A stretch of DNA of 64,000 nt, taken from Thuidium tamariscinum. Its lineage: Eukaryota; Streptophyta; Bryopsida; Hypnales; Thuidiaceae. Made by a program: the position numbers and the translations under genes. Shown piece after piece: positions 47,468 to 58,340 of the stretch (position 1 is its first letter; the number at the start of each line of letters is the position of its first letter). Below the pieces are notes generated by a model. The model worked only from the letters and a program-made list of their open reading frames with translations, searched no databases and was not told where the DNA came from. The stretch spans positions 1,180,501 to 1,244,500 of the forward strand of contig OX344758.2 in the NCBI GenBank assembly GCA_947034885.2, in the 5' to 3' direction.

Positions 47468-50171
47468 ATGGCGGAAGGGATGAGGCTGGAAATGAAGCAT
47501 GAGACGGATTTTAGTATCCGAGGGAGCAACTCGGAGGTTGTATCTCATTCGGGGTCGGACGGAGAGCATCATTCGGAGTCTTCGATGGTATTAGTGCTGT
47601 TGAATTATCGTCTTCCTCGCTTTACCCCTCGGCTGTGGAGTCAAGGTAACCAGTTCTCAGTCCTCCTCTAATTCTCCATTTTTTGCACTGTGTGGTTCTT
47701 TTCAACTTTTCTGAAAGAAGGGAAACACAACACATGGAACTGACTGTTTCAAAGCAAAGCAGATTGGCATTTTGTCAAAAAGGATCTCGTAGTGTTTATA
47801 TTAGCTGACTTTTTTGTTTGTAAACTCAACCCGAAAACACATGTTTCTTGACCTTCGAAACTGACGTTTCTCACACTTTTTTTATTACTCATCTTGAAGG
47901 CCGGGTCACACTACAATTGAACTGGCTGTCTTAAAGACGGCTTTTGAACCTAGAATCCTTCGTCTTTTAGGGTTTAACATTGCTATTCACAGTAGGTTTC
48001 CTTTGCATGTGTCACTTGTTTATTGTCAAAATAAGAAACTACAATGCACAATTGTACTCTTCGGCTGTGTAGTCAAGGTAACTGTGGGTTTCTTCCTTAT
48101 CCCTATCTTCACGTGGACTACCGTACGTGTAGGTCAGTTTCGTAAATAAGTCAGGAAAATTTTGGTCAGAAGATGAACCATATTGAACAAAAAGCAAAGT
48201 CAACAAATGACCCTACTCAAACTGGACATTCTTGGTCCAATTTGATGTCGTTTCAATCTGCCATTTGGTTGAAACAACATCCCGACATTGTTGTTTGCAT
48301 GTTGCTTCAACAAGGGTTTTACAGAGGGTATTATCTTACTCATTTTAGCATCCTTTGGGGACATGGATTCTTCTCGAAGATAGTAGACTTGGATCAAATG
48401 TCGAGGAGTCGTACAGAGGAATGTTCTCGGTGGGCGACTGATGAATATTTGAGTGCAATGGATGTGTCAGCATGCAAACGGATCTGTGCTGATGGTGGCG
48501 CCAATCGACTTTATGATGAACTTCCTCAATTCTTGCCGAGGGATGATCCTGATGTTGTGCGCCACAGGTGGTGTTTCGTTTCTTCATTTGGCAATTTTTA
48601 TGTTTTGGGGAAGCCTCAACCTAGATTGGGTGATAGTAGATTTTAGTTGGATCCAGGATTTTGCTTGATTTTGTTGGAATTAGGAATTAATTTGGTTATT
48701 GAACTATTTTTGTGCGCTTTCTTACTATCCCTTTATTCTTGGAGCTGATCGCATTATCTTTGTCTGAAATGTCAGCCATACGCCAGATGTTATTATTGGA
48801 GACCTGGACTCCGTTCGAGCTGACGTGAAAGATTACTACTTGAAACTGGTTTTGCTCTAATTCTCACAACTGTTTAAGCTTTTTGTCATCTTTTTAGTCA
48901 CCTTTCTGTCCATTTCCATCTCGTGTCGACGTCTTGGCAACTCATCGCTGATTCGACTTCTTAAAGTTAATTTTACGTCTTTGACTAACTGTTTAAATGA
49001 TTTTGCATTTGCCCTTGTTGTACCAACCTATTCTTAAATATGCCCATGTGATGATAATGCAGGGTGCAGCCGTTGTCGATGAATCAAAGGATCAGGACAC
49101 GACAGACCTTCACAAATGTCTTCGTTACATAAGAGATTGTACCCCTGATCTCGACAAAAGTAAGGTATGAGACTTTACTAGAGCAAAATTTTCCCTGCAG
49201 CAATCTTTGGAAGCAATCTTCGGAAGGGTCATGTACTGTACAGTAATTTACACCGTATAATGCCTGAATATTTTGAGTTCCTTTTTCGAGATAGAGCACT
49301 ACATCCATGCAGGTATGCTCAGTCAATAACGTACTGCTAAATATTTTGGCATTTTCTCACTCTGTTGCCATCTTCTAATGACTGCCTCGTGGTCGGTGCA
49401 GCTGAAGGTGCTTGTGGTCGGTGCTCTCGGAGGGAGATTCGATCATGAGGCTGCCAATATTAATGCATTATGGACGTTTGTAAATTCATTGCGGATAGTG
49501 CTTTTGTGTGAAGAATCGAGTCTGTTGTTGTTACCGACTGGGTATAAGCATGAAATTCATGTGAATGAGTCGTTTGAGGGTCCTCACTGTGGCCTGGTTC
49601 CGATTGGCGCTCCTTCTCTTTCTACAACCACCACAGGACTTCGTTGGAACTTAGGTGTTCACCTTACCAAGATGGTTGGAGTGGCTTTTGAAAACATGGG
49701 GGACTCCTGGTTTTCATGTTTTAACAATGAACTACTTTCTTAGTAATTAGTACTCAAGACACACTAATTGGTTTATGTTGCATTCTTTTTAGTAAAAATG
49801 AGTTCCTTTTTCTCTGTTTAGTAGCTTCTGGGAGAAGGAATTTATATTTTTGTTTGCTTTGAAGTCACTAATATTTTAGAAAAACATATTTTGTTCGAGT
49901 AGAAAATTGTGGTAGATTATAATTAGTGCATCACTCACTAATGATTTAACTTGAGTTCAAGTGTAGATCTAAATTTGTTGCAATAGGATAATTCTTCCAT
50001 GCTTTGGTGATGATGATGATGATGGGGTTCTGATGTGCAGACGAATCGCCAATGTCCTTCGGTGGTTTAATAAGTACTTGCAATCTTATAGACAAGAAGG
50101 TTGTGACCGTTGTCTCTGATGTGCACTTACTTTGGACAACTGAAGTACGGTATGAACCATCATTGGTTTAG
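47468..50171 (+). CDS. Thiamin pyrophosphokinase (TPK), six exons
   Basis: Predicted 277-aa enzyme that transfers pyrophosphate from ATP to thiamin, making the cofactor TPP. Exons: 47468-47645, 48471-48567, 48776-48848, 49063-49164, 49402-49654, 50041-50171; all joins keep phase. Family marks: LPRFTPRLW near the N-terminus; DGGANR at about 66-71; GDLDS at about 100-104; DQDTTDL at about 126-132; GALGGRFDHE at about 157-166; GPHCGLVPIG; TTTGLRWNL; and FGGLIST near the C-terminus. Length is close to plant TPKs (about 265 aa), which are cytosolic in Arabidopsis. The chosen start is the first ATG in frame (MAEGMRLEMK). The same frame is open upstream to a good acceptor at 47345, giving a possible basic, Ser-rich extension. 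The gene lies on the same strand inside ASS intron 1. Confidence 0.9.
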
Positions 50172-50202
50172 AGTCCTTTTTATTTTATTTGAAATGTGTT
50201 TG

Positions 50203-50342
50203 TCCTTGGGTTTGAGAATTTGGAATAAAACTGTAGACCTAATTTATAGAGGGGATTTTCTTGTGTGTACTGGTGCAGGAGTGAGAGCCGTTGTTGCCAC
50301 TGAAGATGTGGAGATGACGGAAGATAAAGAAGGTGGCCTTCG
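50203..50342 (+). repeat. Downstream copy of the direct repeat flanking TPK
   Basis: It begins 32 bp after the TPK stop codon and runs into ASS exon 2. Compared with 47042-47154 it has 27 additional bases at the start of exon 2. The two copies otherwise differ at about three positions. Confidence 0.9.
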
Positions 50343-50573
50343 TGGCACCTTGAACAAAGTTGTGTTGGCGTACAGCGGTGGTTTAAACTCATTCGTAATT
50401 GTGCCTTGGTTGAGGTGAGAATTAGGGGTCTCCAAACCTTGGAGCGTCGAAGGATTTGACGTCCTCCTAGAAATTTCTTGTGGGATCAAATGAGGGATGA
50501 CAAGGCGACGCAAAATACATGACTTGAGGTAAGTTTACCCAATAGTAGCGTCTGAGCATACTTTCTACTTTAA

Positions 50574-50833
50574 CCCTTTAACGACCAGGTCGATGATGGG
50601 TTACGAAAAAGTGGCAAACTGACGCAATTTCATTAGAGCAAGCCCTCCAAGCTGCAGAGACACGGGTGACTGGCCCTAAGGAGGCCGGTCGCAGCCATCA
50701 TAACCACAAGCCAAGCCCCCACTTGACGTCCCTGTTTGGGGAATCAACTGTGGGCTTGCTCTTAATAGCCAGTCTGGTAGTGATGAAAATCTGTCAGTTT
50801 GAGTAATCAGTCATCGACCTGGTCGTTAAAGGG
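50574..50833. mobile_element. piggyBac-type MITE, 260 bp, in ASS intron 2
   Basis: TTAA flanks both ends (50570-50573 and 50834-50837). The terminal inverted repeats are perfect over 23 bp, starting CCCTTTAACGACCAGG. No coding capacity. The ends resemble those of the 3392-3787 element (CCCATTAAGGAACG, then GGTCGAT), so they are one family. Confidence 0.85.
50636..50761. mobile_element. Small MITE (126 bp) nested in the piggyBac-type MITE
   Basis: Ends GAGCAAGCCC...GGGCTTGCTC are perfect inverted repeats of 10 bp with a TTA duplication on both sides (50633-50635 and 50762-50764). This fits PIF/Harbinger-type insertion. Confidence 0.7.
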
Positions 50834-53800
50834 TTAAAACTCAAATTATTTTTATTGGATCTTATCGGCAAGAGAACGAGGATTCCATCTCAATTTAGCT
50901 TGGAATATATGGACACCGTTTGAATTAGTTATGAAATTTCAAAGTATAGTTTGGAGGTGTATCAAAATACGACATTAGGCTCTCCTAGACTTTCTTGTAT
51001 TGATTGTTTATATCTTGTGTAATCACTCTCTAGTTTTCTGTGGTTTCTGCGTTGCTTTTCGGTCCAGATGTAGGCGTCGCATTTTGGGCAGTGACGGTAA
51101 TGGGTGCACATACCTTAGTCTTTTCTTTTGTTTGGTGTTGCAGGGAAAACTACGGTTGGGAGGTTGTCTGTTTCACCGCTGATGTGGGACAGGTACACTG
51201 CTTTTCTCACTTGAGTCATGACATAATATTCTGGTTAGGGTATCACCCCTGGCAACAATGTTTTTGAGAATGAGGAAGGTGAATTGCAACACTATTGTAG
51301 CTTGAGTCGTGTCGTGTTAACCGTGGCGATTGCAGGGTGTTGGGGAAACGGACGGTCTAGAAGCGAAAGCCAAGGCAAGTGGAGCTAGTGAACTCTTCAT
51401 TGCGGAATGAGGGAGGAGTTTGTGAAGGACTACATCTTTACTTGCTTGAGAGCAGGTGCTGGCTATGAGCGCAAGTATTTGCTTGGCACTTCCATGGCTC
51501 GACCTATTACCGCCAAGGTTAATTTGCCGTGTACACTCTTTGAATTTGAAGGTTCATTTCAGTTGCCTTTTTGCAATTTATCGTACTACTTAATCTTGTA
51601 ATTTGAATTCATGTGGACAGCTTGTGCGGTCGTTGTTGTTCAGGCTATGGTAGATTGCGCCAAGACTTGCGGTGCAGATGCAGTTTCCCATGGGTGCACT
51701 GGGAAGGGTAACGATCAGGTAAAGCAATTTGGAGTTCTTTTTGCACAATCTGTTTTTGTATCTTAAGGAGGATTAGCATGTTATGGCATTAGGTCAGATT
51801 TTGCTACATTCTGATTTCGTGTTTCGATTGTGAGCAGGTGAGGTTTGAGCTAACGTTCTTCGCTCTCAACCCCAAGCTGGCGGTTGTTGCACCATGGAGA
51901 TTGGGATATCAAAGGACGAGAGGATGCCATTGAATACGCCAAGAAGCACAGCATCCCAGTGACTGCCACTAAGAAGTCCATTTACAGCCGATATCGCAAC
52001 TTGTGGCAAATCAGCCACGAGGTACTACGCTCACGCTGAAACCACCGATCCTTCAGTCTGTAATTCCTGCTACCGCTTCCTTTTCCTTTTGTTGAGGTTC
52101 TTTTGTTCCGGTACATCTCAGCGTGTAGAGTGTTGTGTGTGAGAAAGACACTGATGTTTGGATTACAATATAACTGTTGTGTGTTATACTTCAGGGTGAT
52201 ATCTTAGAGAACCCCGCCAATGAACCCATAAAGGACATGTTTGTGATGTCTGTAGATCTTGAGGATGCTCCAGACATCCTCGAGTAAGTTCTCAATTCAT
52301 TTCTTGGTAGATTGCCGTGCTTTTAAAATGGTGGAATTTCAAAATACGAGCACTGTTCCAGACGCTTGTCTGGAACGTAAGGTCTGCACCTGTCCTCTGT
52401 TTTAGAGCTTTGTGCACTTGAATGCCACAAACTTGATGCTCTTAAATACTCCATTGTTAACGAGTATGGCCATCTAGATATCAAAGTATAATTGATCAGT
52501 TTCTTTGTGGTACCTTTGCTGTGTGATATGTTGATCTTTTTGAAGTTTGTATTTTTCATCTATTCCGAACTCCCTTCTCAATCTTATCTCCAGGTACGTC
52601 ACGATTCAGATTGAAAAGGGCCTTCCCGTGGGATATAACGGCCACCAGCTCTCGCCTGCTATGCTTCTCGCCCAACTGAACGAGACTGGTGGCAAGCACG
52701 GCATCGGCCGGATCGACATGGTGGAGAATCGTCTTGTGGGGATGAAATCAAGGGGTATGTACGAGACTCCCGGAGGCACCATCTTGGCAGCTGCATGCCG
52801 TGAGCTCGAGGCTCTCACTCTGGACAGGGAGAGCATGCAGATGAAAGACGTGATGGCGTTAAAATACGCGGAGCTTGTGTACGCAGGCCGGTGGTTTGAT
52901 CCTCTCCGGGAGTCAATGGATGCGTTCATGGAGAAGATGACGGAGACCACCACGGGCGAAGTCGCCCTGAAGCTCTTCAGAGGCTCCGTGACCGTGGCCA
53001 GCAGAACGAGTCCCAAGAGTCTGCACAGGCAAGACATCTCCTCGTTTGAGGAAGGGAGCGGGATCTACGACCAGGCAGACGCGGCCGGGTTCGTTCGCTT
53101 GTATGGCTTGCCAACCCGTGAACGTGCCATGCAGCAACAAGGAATGTAAAGAGAGGAACAAGGTATGTAAGGGAACAACAAGAAGGAATGGAAGAGAACA
53201 AGGTTTGTAAGAGTAACAAGGTATGTAAGAGAATGATAATGAATTGTGGTATCTCACTTTTTGCCGGGAACAGTTGACCCTTGTAACAGCGCAAGCTTTT
53301 GAGATATATTTGCTGCATATATGCAAGCCATGTACTTTAGTTCAGAATACCTTCGATGAGGGATAGCTAATTCTTTTTCCTTATCACCTATGGATTAATC
53401 TTGGGTGCTGTAATCAGGACCATACATGATTTTGTCAGATCAGTTGGATTTCAGTTGAAATGCAGTCGCTTTGGCTGATGATTTTCTATTTGAATATTTA
53501 GTATAAGCACCCTCTCTAGCTATCCCCGTTTTATCGTTTGGCCAATTTTGCTCTTGGATTTTTGCTTGACATGTTTTGCAGAAAGTCAGCGGAAACGGAT
53601 TTCTTTTTGTATTTGTTTCACTGCTAAAAGGTTCAGTATGCGAAGTTTGTTGCCGTCACACGTGATTGCATGGAGTTCTGTATCGAGATATTGCGCGGGG
53701 TCTCTCTACTGTCATCCGTTTGTAACGTGAGTGTCTTCCAAACGCGCCACTGGTAAAGATATTTCTTATATATAATGAAGTTTCTATGATATTTAGGACG

Positions 53801-53849
53801 GGCGGAAAATGCTTAAGGGAAGAGGCTCAAAAAGCGATCATTTAAGCGT

Positions 53850-54030
53850 TGATGTGCCTTTTTCATATACTAAGATGTAAATATTTTTAGTTTCTTTTTC
53901 AGTGAAAGAGAAATAGACGAAGAATGTAACACAAGTTGTTTCATATTTTTTGAAGCATTATTGAAGTAGTTATGAATTTTCAAACACGATCTAGTATAGG
54001 TCCCTATTTGTGATCATAGGCCCTTGGAAA
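53850..54030 (+). repeat. Dispersed repeat family, copy D
   Basis: Contains TGTAACACAAGTTGTTTCAT, TTTTGAAGCATTATTGAAGT, TAGTTATGAATTTTCAAA and GGTCCCTATTTGTGATC, in the same order as copies B and C. Confidence 0.65.
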
Positions 54031-55344
54031 CCCATCCATGCATAGTCCAAAAAAAATCAGGGCTTGTTCAAAAACTAGCATTGCAACTTGTATAAAGCAA
54101 TAGAAATGGTTTTTGAAAGTGTCCCCTTCAAAATCTGAAATGAATGCATGAATTAGTCATTTTTTCAGATTTTTCAATACTTGTAAGAAGGTAGTTGAAA
54201 TACAAATTCTTATTTTGAATTAAATTAGTAAACACTTAGCCACTTAGTTAGAAATGAACCCAGTGTGGCTCTTAAACCATCCATTGAAGAAGTAAAAAGA
54301 AATTTTATCAAGCCCCATTGTAGTCCATAGTTTATTTTCCCAAAATTCAAGTGTCCATTTCAGAGCCCCTATTGGATGGTTGAAAATGCCCACTCTGTTT
54401 TAGAGCCTTCTCCTGCATATGTGTTTCAATTTAAATGGATTTGTATTTTTGAAGGGAAAATGAATAGGGAAGACACCCAAAATGGTGCACATTACAAGGA
54501 GAAGTGCAAGGTGGAGTTGGGGGCCATTTCGAGAAGTGTGTAGCTTTATTTTTCCCCTAAGTGCTTTGATGTCCATTTTCTAGACCATATATAGATTGAA
54601 TGAGTTAGACTTCTTTCTCATTACAATTTAGATGAAAGTCATCTTAATTTTTAGGGATACATTATGAAGTTGTCCTATCCATGGGTTGAAATTGTTGTTA
54701 TTAGAGTACATATTTTTTTGAAATTACAAATGTGGAAGTATGTCAAGTGGTTGACCAAGTCAAAATTGCATTGACTTTAGTTCAAACTTGGAATTGCAAA
54801 AATGAGGTCAAAGAATTAAAGAACTCAAAAATTCCAAAAAATCACTATGTCAAGAGAACCTCATTTCAAAACCATTCCAACAAAATTTACTCAAAAAATG
54901 ACAATATTTTGCTTGTAATTGAATTTAGAATGAATTTCAAAAAAAAATTTTCAATATTTATAGAAAAATATTGGTGGTAGCATTGGTGAATCAAACCATA
55001 TGGATAGAATCTAGAATTTGAACCCTACAACTTTTGTTTGCACCTCAATACCAAAATATTCTTCCAAATAGTACTTTATGATGATTTTTTTGAAACCATC
55101 ATTTTTGGAGGTGAATTTGGATGTTTAGAAGTTTTAGGATTGTAGAGGTGGTAACCTTACAAGTGGTCAATTTTGGTTACATTGTATTGTTTTAACTTTT
55201 TCTTTGTGATATGTTTTGATATTACAAGTGTCATTTCTTCATAAATATCAAATGCATTTTTGCATCTCCTACATAATACTTTGAGCACCCTACAACTTGC
55301 ATCTTAAAAAATTTGTAACTAATTCATAATGAATCCTAAAATTA

Positions 55345-55535
55345 TGGAATCACTTGCATTTTGATTTATAGTTCTTTACCAATGTACAAGATTGTTGTTC
55401 ATTTTCTATAAACAATGGATATGTCCCAATGTGTCATAAAATTATAAAACCACTTGCATTTTGATTTATAGTCCTTCACTAGTGTGCAAGATTGTTGTTC
55501 AGATTGTTGTTCATTTTCTATAGAACATTGGATAT
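55345..55535. repeat. Local tandem duplication, about 95 bp x 2
   Basis: CCACTTGCATTTTGATTTAT and CAAGATTGTTGTTCA followed by TTTTCTATA recur twice in order, at about 55349 and 55450. A short internal repeat of the ATTGTTGTTCA part is added in the second unit. Confidence 0.6.
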
Positions 55536-56839
55536 ATTATAGAGAACAATGGATATGTCATAGAGTTTATTTGTGCACTTTTAGATGCAATTACCTTAAA
55601 TGGGAATGCTCACTTCTTGAAACTTCAAATTCATAACCTCAAATAGAACTCATTTCATGATAGTTAACAATTTCTCATTGGAAGCGGAAATGTACATTCA
55701 TTTCTAAGTACAAGGATGCTTGAACCTTCTTAAAATGGGCCTATGACCACCAATTCATTGCTTTCAATTGTCATCACTATCTTTGCTACCAATTTGCGTC
55801 TAGATATGAATGAAAACTTTTTAATTTATTTTGGAGGGATGAAGTCATACTCTACTACAAATTATATAGTTTTCAAATTTGGGGAGAAAAATGAATTTCT
55901 ATGAATTTCTTTATAAAAAAAAGGAAATTCATATCAAATACAAAGTGTACTGAAAAAATCTGACATTTTCACCATAGATGAACACTATAGTGTAGAATAT
56001 CATGGTATAAACCAAAGTTATTGTACTACTCTAAAATTAGAAAATTGACAAACCGGGGTTGTAGATTCAAAGTTTGTATTATTTTAACCCCTATAGGACC
56101 AAAGTGTAATTTTTCCATATATATACAATTCTAAACAATTTGAAATTTTTTAGGTAAGTACCTTACTTGGCCTCAAGAATGAATACAAAGAGGCACAAAA
56201 ATTTTGGACCATTTTTTATATAATTTTTGCCTTCTAAAGTGTAGCTGCCTTGTTTTCCATAAGGTGAAAAAAAAATTTGAGCATTAAAATGCATATATCT
56301 TGCAATCTATGCGTTGAAAAACTCTAAAACTTTTTTCACATGTTTGCAAACCAATTTACTGCAAGATCCTACAGTTATAAATCTCAAAAAATGTTTTTTA
56401 GAAAACAATTGATATTGGTACTATATATGGCAGTTTTTGACCAATTTCAAAGTAAACATAGTCAAAGAACTTCAGGGGTTAAAATAGTGAAATTTAAGAA
56501 TTTTTCAAAATTTTCAAATGAATCAAAATCTATACTTGATAAGCTTCTTTGCATTAGGTGGGCTCAAATTCAAAAAACATCATTTTTATGGCTAAAATTC
56601 ACATCATGAAAACATACCAAGGAATGACCAAAATACACTACAAAGGTGATATGTGGATTGAACATCTTTAGAAAAGTCGATAAGACAATTATTATAGACT
56701 TTGCAATCCTATTCATAGAAAATATGCTCAAGTAGCCTCTAAATAAATAAAATGGATGAAAAAACATTTTTTCCATCCTACAATGCAAAGTGAAGTCATC
56801 CATCAACAACTCTAGTATAAAGTAGATGGTTCTAAAAGT

Positions 56840-57010
56840 GACAATTTAAGGCTATTGGGCCTTTTTGATGAGTTTTATATGTCTAAAATTTTTATCACTT
56901 ATTTTTCACTTGAAGAAGAATTGATGTGGAATTTAACCCAAGTGGTTTTATATTTTCCAAAGCATTTATGAATTACTTATGAATTTTCAAAGAATTCTAC
57001 AGTAGGTACC
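56840..57010 (+). repeat. Dispersed repeat family, copy E
   Basis: Matches the complement of copy A, including the ATTGGGCCTTTTTGATG start, GAATTGATGTGGAATTTAAC, and an end at CAGTAGGTACC. A 9-bp-stem hairpin follows at 57019-57043, where base composition changes. Confidence 0.65.
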
Positions 57011-58149
57011 TGTGGACGCTTTATTCCCACCCTTGGAATAAAGTGTACACAACCAGGTTCTACTACTTTTGCAACGATCTCTAATGGGTGTCTAACCTAC
57101 GTGTAATCCAGTTACGCCTTCCAAGCAATGGATCTTCCTACTTTCCTACTCCTAATTGGTCCTCTTGTAATTGCTAGGATAAAATAACTTTACTGTCAGG
57201 TTTGATTGAGTTTGGCTAGGTCTTTGAGGTTGTTTTCTAACTCTTTAATGTCTAGAGGAGTCTAAGCTTCACTTGATTTGGTCAATCCTTTTTAACCTTC
57301 GAGCAAATGAACAGGGTTTATCTAAGCATGCATTCTATTCTAGGTTATCTGATGTTTGATCAAATTCAAAGTAGATGTGGTTTTTTCTGTTCTAAGATAT
57401 CTTTTTAGAATCTAATCCTGATTTGTTTCTAGGTTATCTCTTGATCTTCAACAATGGTTCGTTTTACTAAATTTGACTACTTTGGGTTTAAACACGGTTC
57501 CTAATTTTGGGATAAATAATTGAATTCTATGCAAAAGAAATTATGAAGGAAAATGATAACAAGGGAATTTGTCAAAAACTAACCGCCATCATCACGACTT
57601 CAAGGTCTTCATGCGACTCCATAAACTCTCCAAATTGCTCTCGCTCCACTTCCATCCGATGTCCTTGCGATTGAGTTTGATTATAATTTGAATACTTTGG
57701 GTGAAGTATTGTCCTTCAAAGCCTTCTCCTTTTCTTTAGTTCTTTTTGTAGTTTTCTTTATCCTTTGGGCCTCTTCCTTTTCTTTTGAAGGGCCCCCAAG
57801 GTCAACCTTTAAAATATCCTAATATAATCTAATTTTTGAAATTATCTCTAAATGGTCTTGAAAGTTAATTTTAACACAACTAAGGCTTCCCAACTTTTCT
57901 CTAATTTAGTAAGGCTCTAAACTTCTCTAAAGTCAAACTATTCTTTTATTTGTTTTTTCTACTTGTCTTTTGTCTAAAACTATCGTGGTTAAGAAAGTCA
58001 ACTATTCTAACTAATGGGATTCCGAGCCTCCCAAGCCTTCTTCTCCAAATGCTTATGTCTAATTCTCCACTTCAATTCTTGCACTTGTGTTGATGTTTGC
58101 GATTTGGGGAACTTGAATGTTGTTTGTGAGTGTTTGATCAAAGTTTTTG

Positions 58150-58340
58150 GAGATCCAGCACTCGGGCCTGATTGCTCAGTCTAAGGGGGCTGATACCCCT
58201 CCAAAGGGGTTGACTTATCAACTGAATTGATCCTCTTAGCCTGTTGAGGCTGCCTTCCAACTGAATTGACCTCTCAGCCTGGTTGTGAGGCCGCCTCCCA
58301 AACTGAATTGATTTTCTCGCCTGGTTGAAGGCTGCCCTAT
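58150..58340. repeat. Short degenerate tandem repeat, about 45 bp
   Basis: Units carrying CAACTGAATTGA, then CTCAGCCTGGTTG-like, then GGCTGCC-like sequence recur about three times. No reading frame is maintained. Confidence 0.55.

Larger units (their letters stand above)
46911..53149 (+). pseudogene. Argininosuccinate synthase (ASS), apparently recently inactivated
   Basis: Eight exon-like segments with intact GT-AG borders: 46911-47001 (transit-peptide-like MLGTTTSRIWG start), 50279-50414, 51144-51192, 51336-51517, 51644-51718, 51838-52021, 52195-52283, 52594-53149. ASS joins citrulline and aspartate in plastid arginine synthesis. The last exon is open and highly conserved (GGKHGIGRIDMVENRLVGMK onward). 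Three defects argue against function. The ATP-loop SGGLDTS is SGGLNSF. Exon 4 is one base short near 51402-51408. Exon 6 is two bases short near 51895-51903, where SRDRN is also SRYRN. Both exon lengths miss the family phase by exactly those amounts. Intact it would encode about 454 aa. Sequencing error could explain a frameshift, but hardly all three. Intron 1 contains the whole TPK gene. Confidence 0.82.
53150..57005. other. AT-rich intergenic DNA
   Basis: No gene is supported. It contains the ASS 3' flank, with short GTAAGAG-type repeats just after the stop, dispersed repeat copies at 53850-54030 and 56840-57010, and a local duplication at 55345-55535. Open frames are short and lysine/asparagine-rich from base composition alone. 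Confidence 0.5.
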
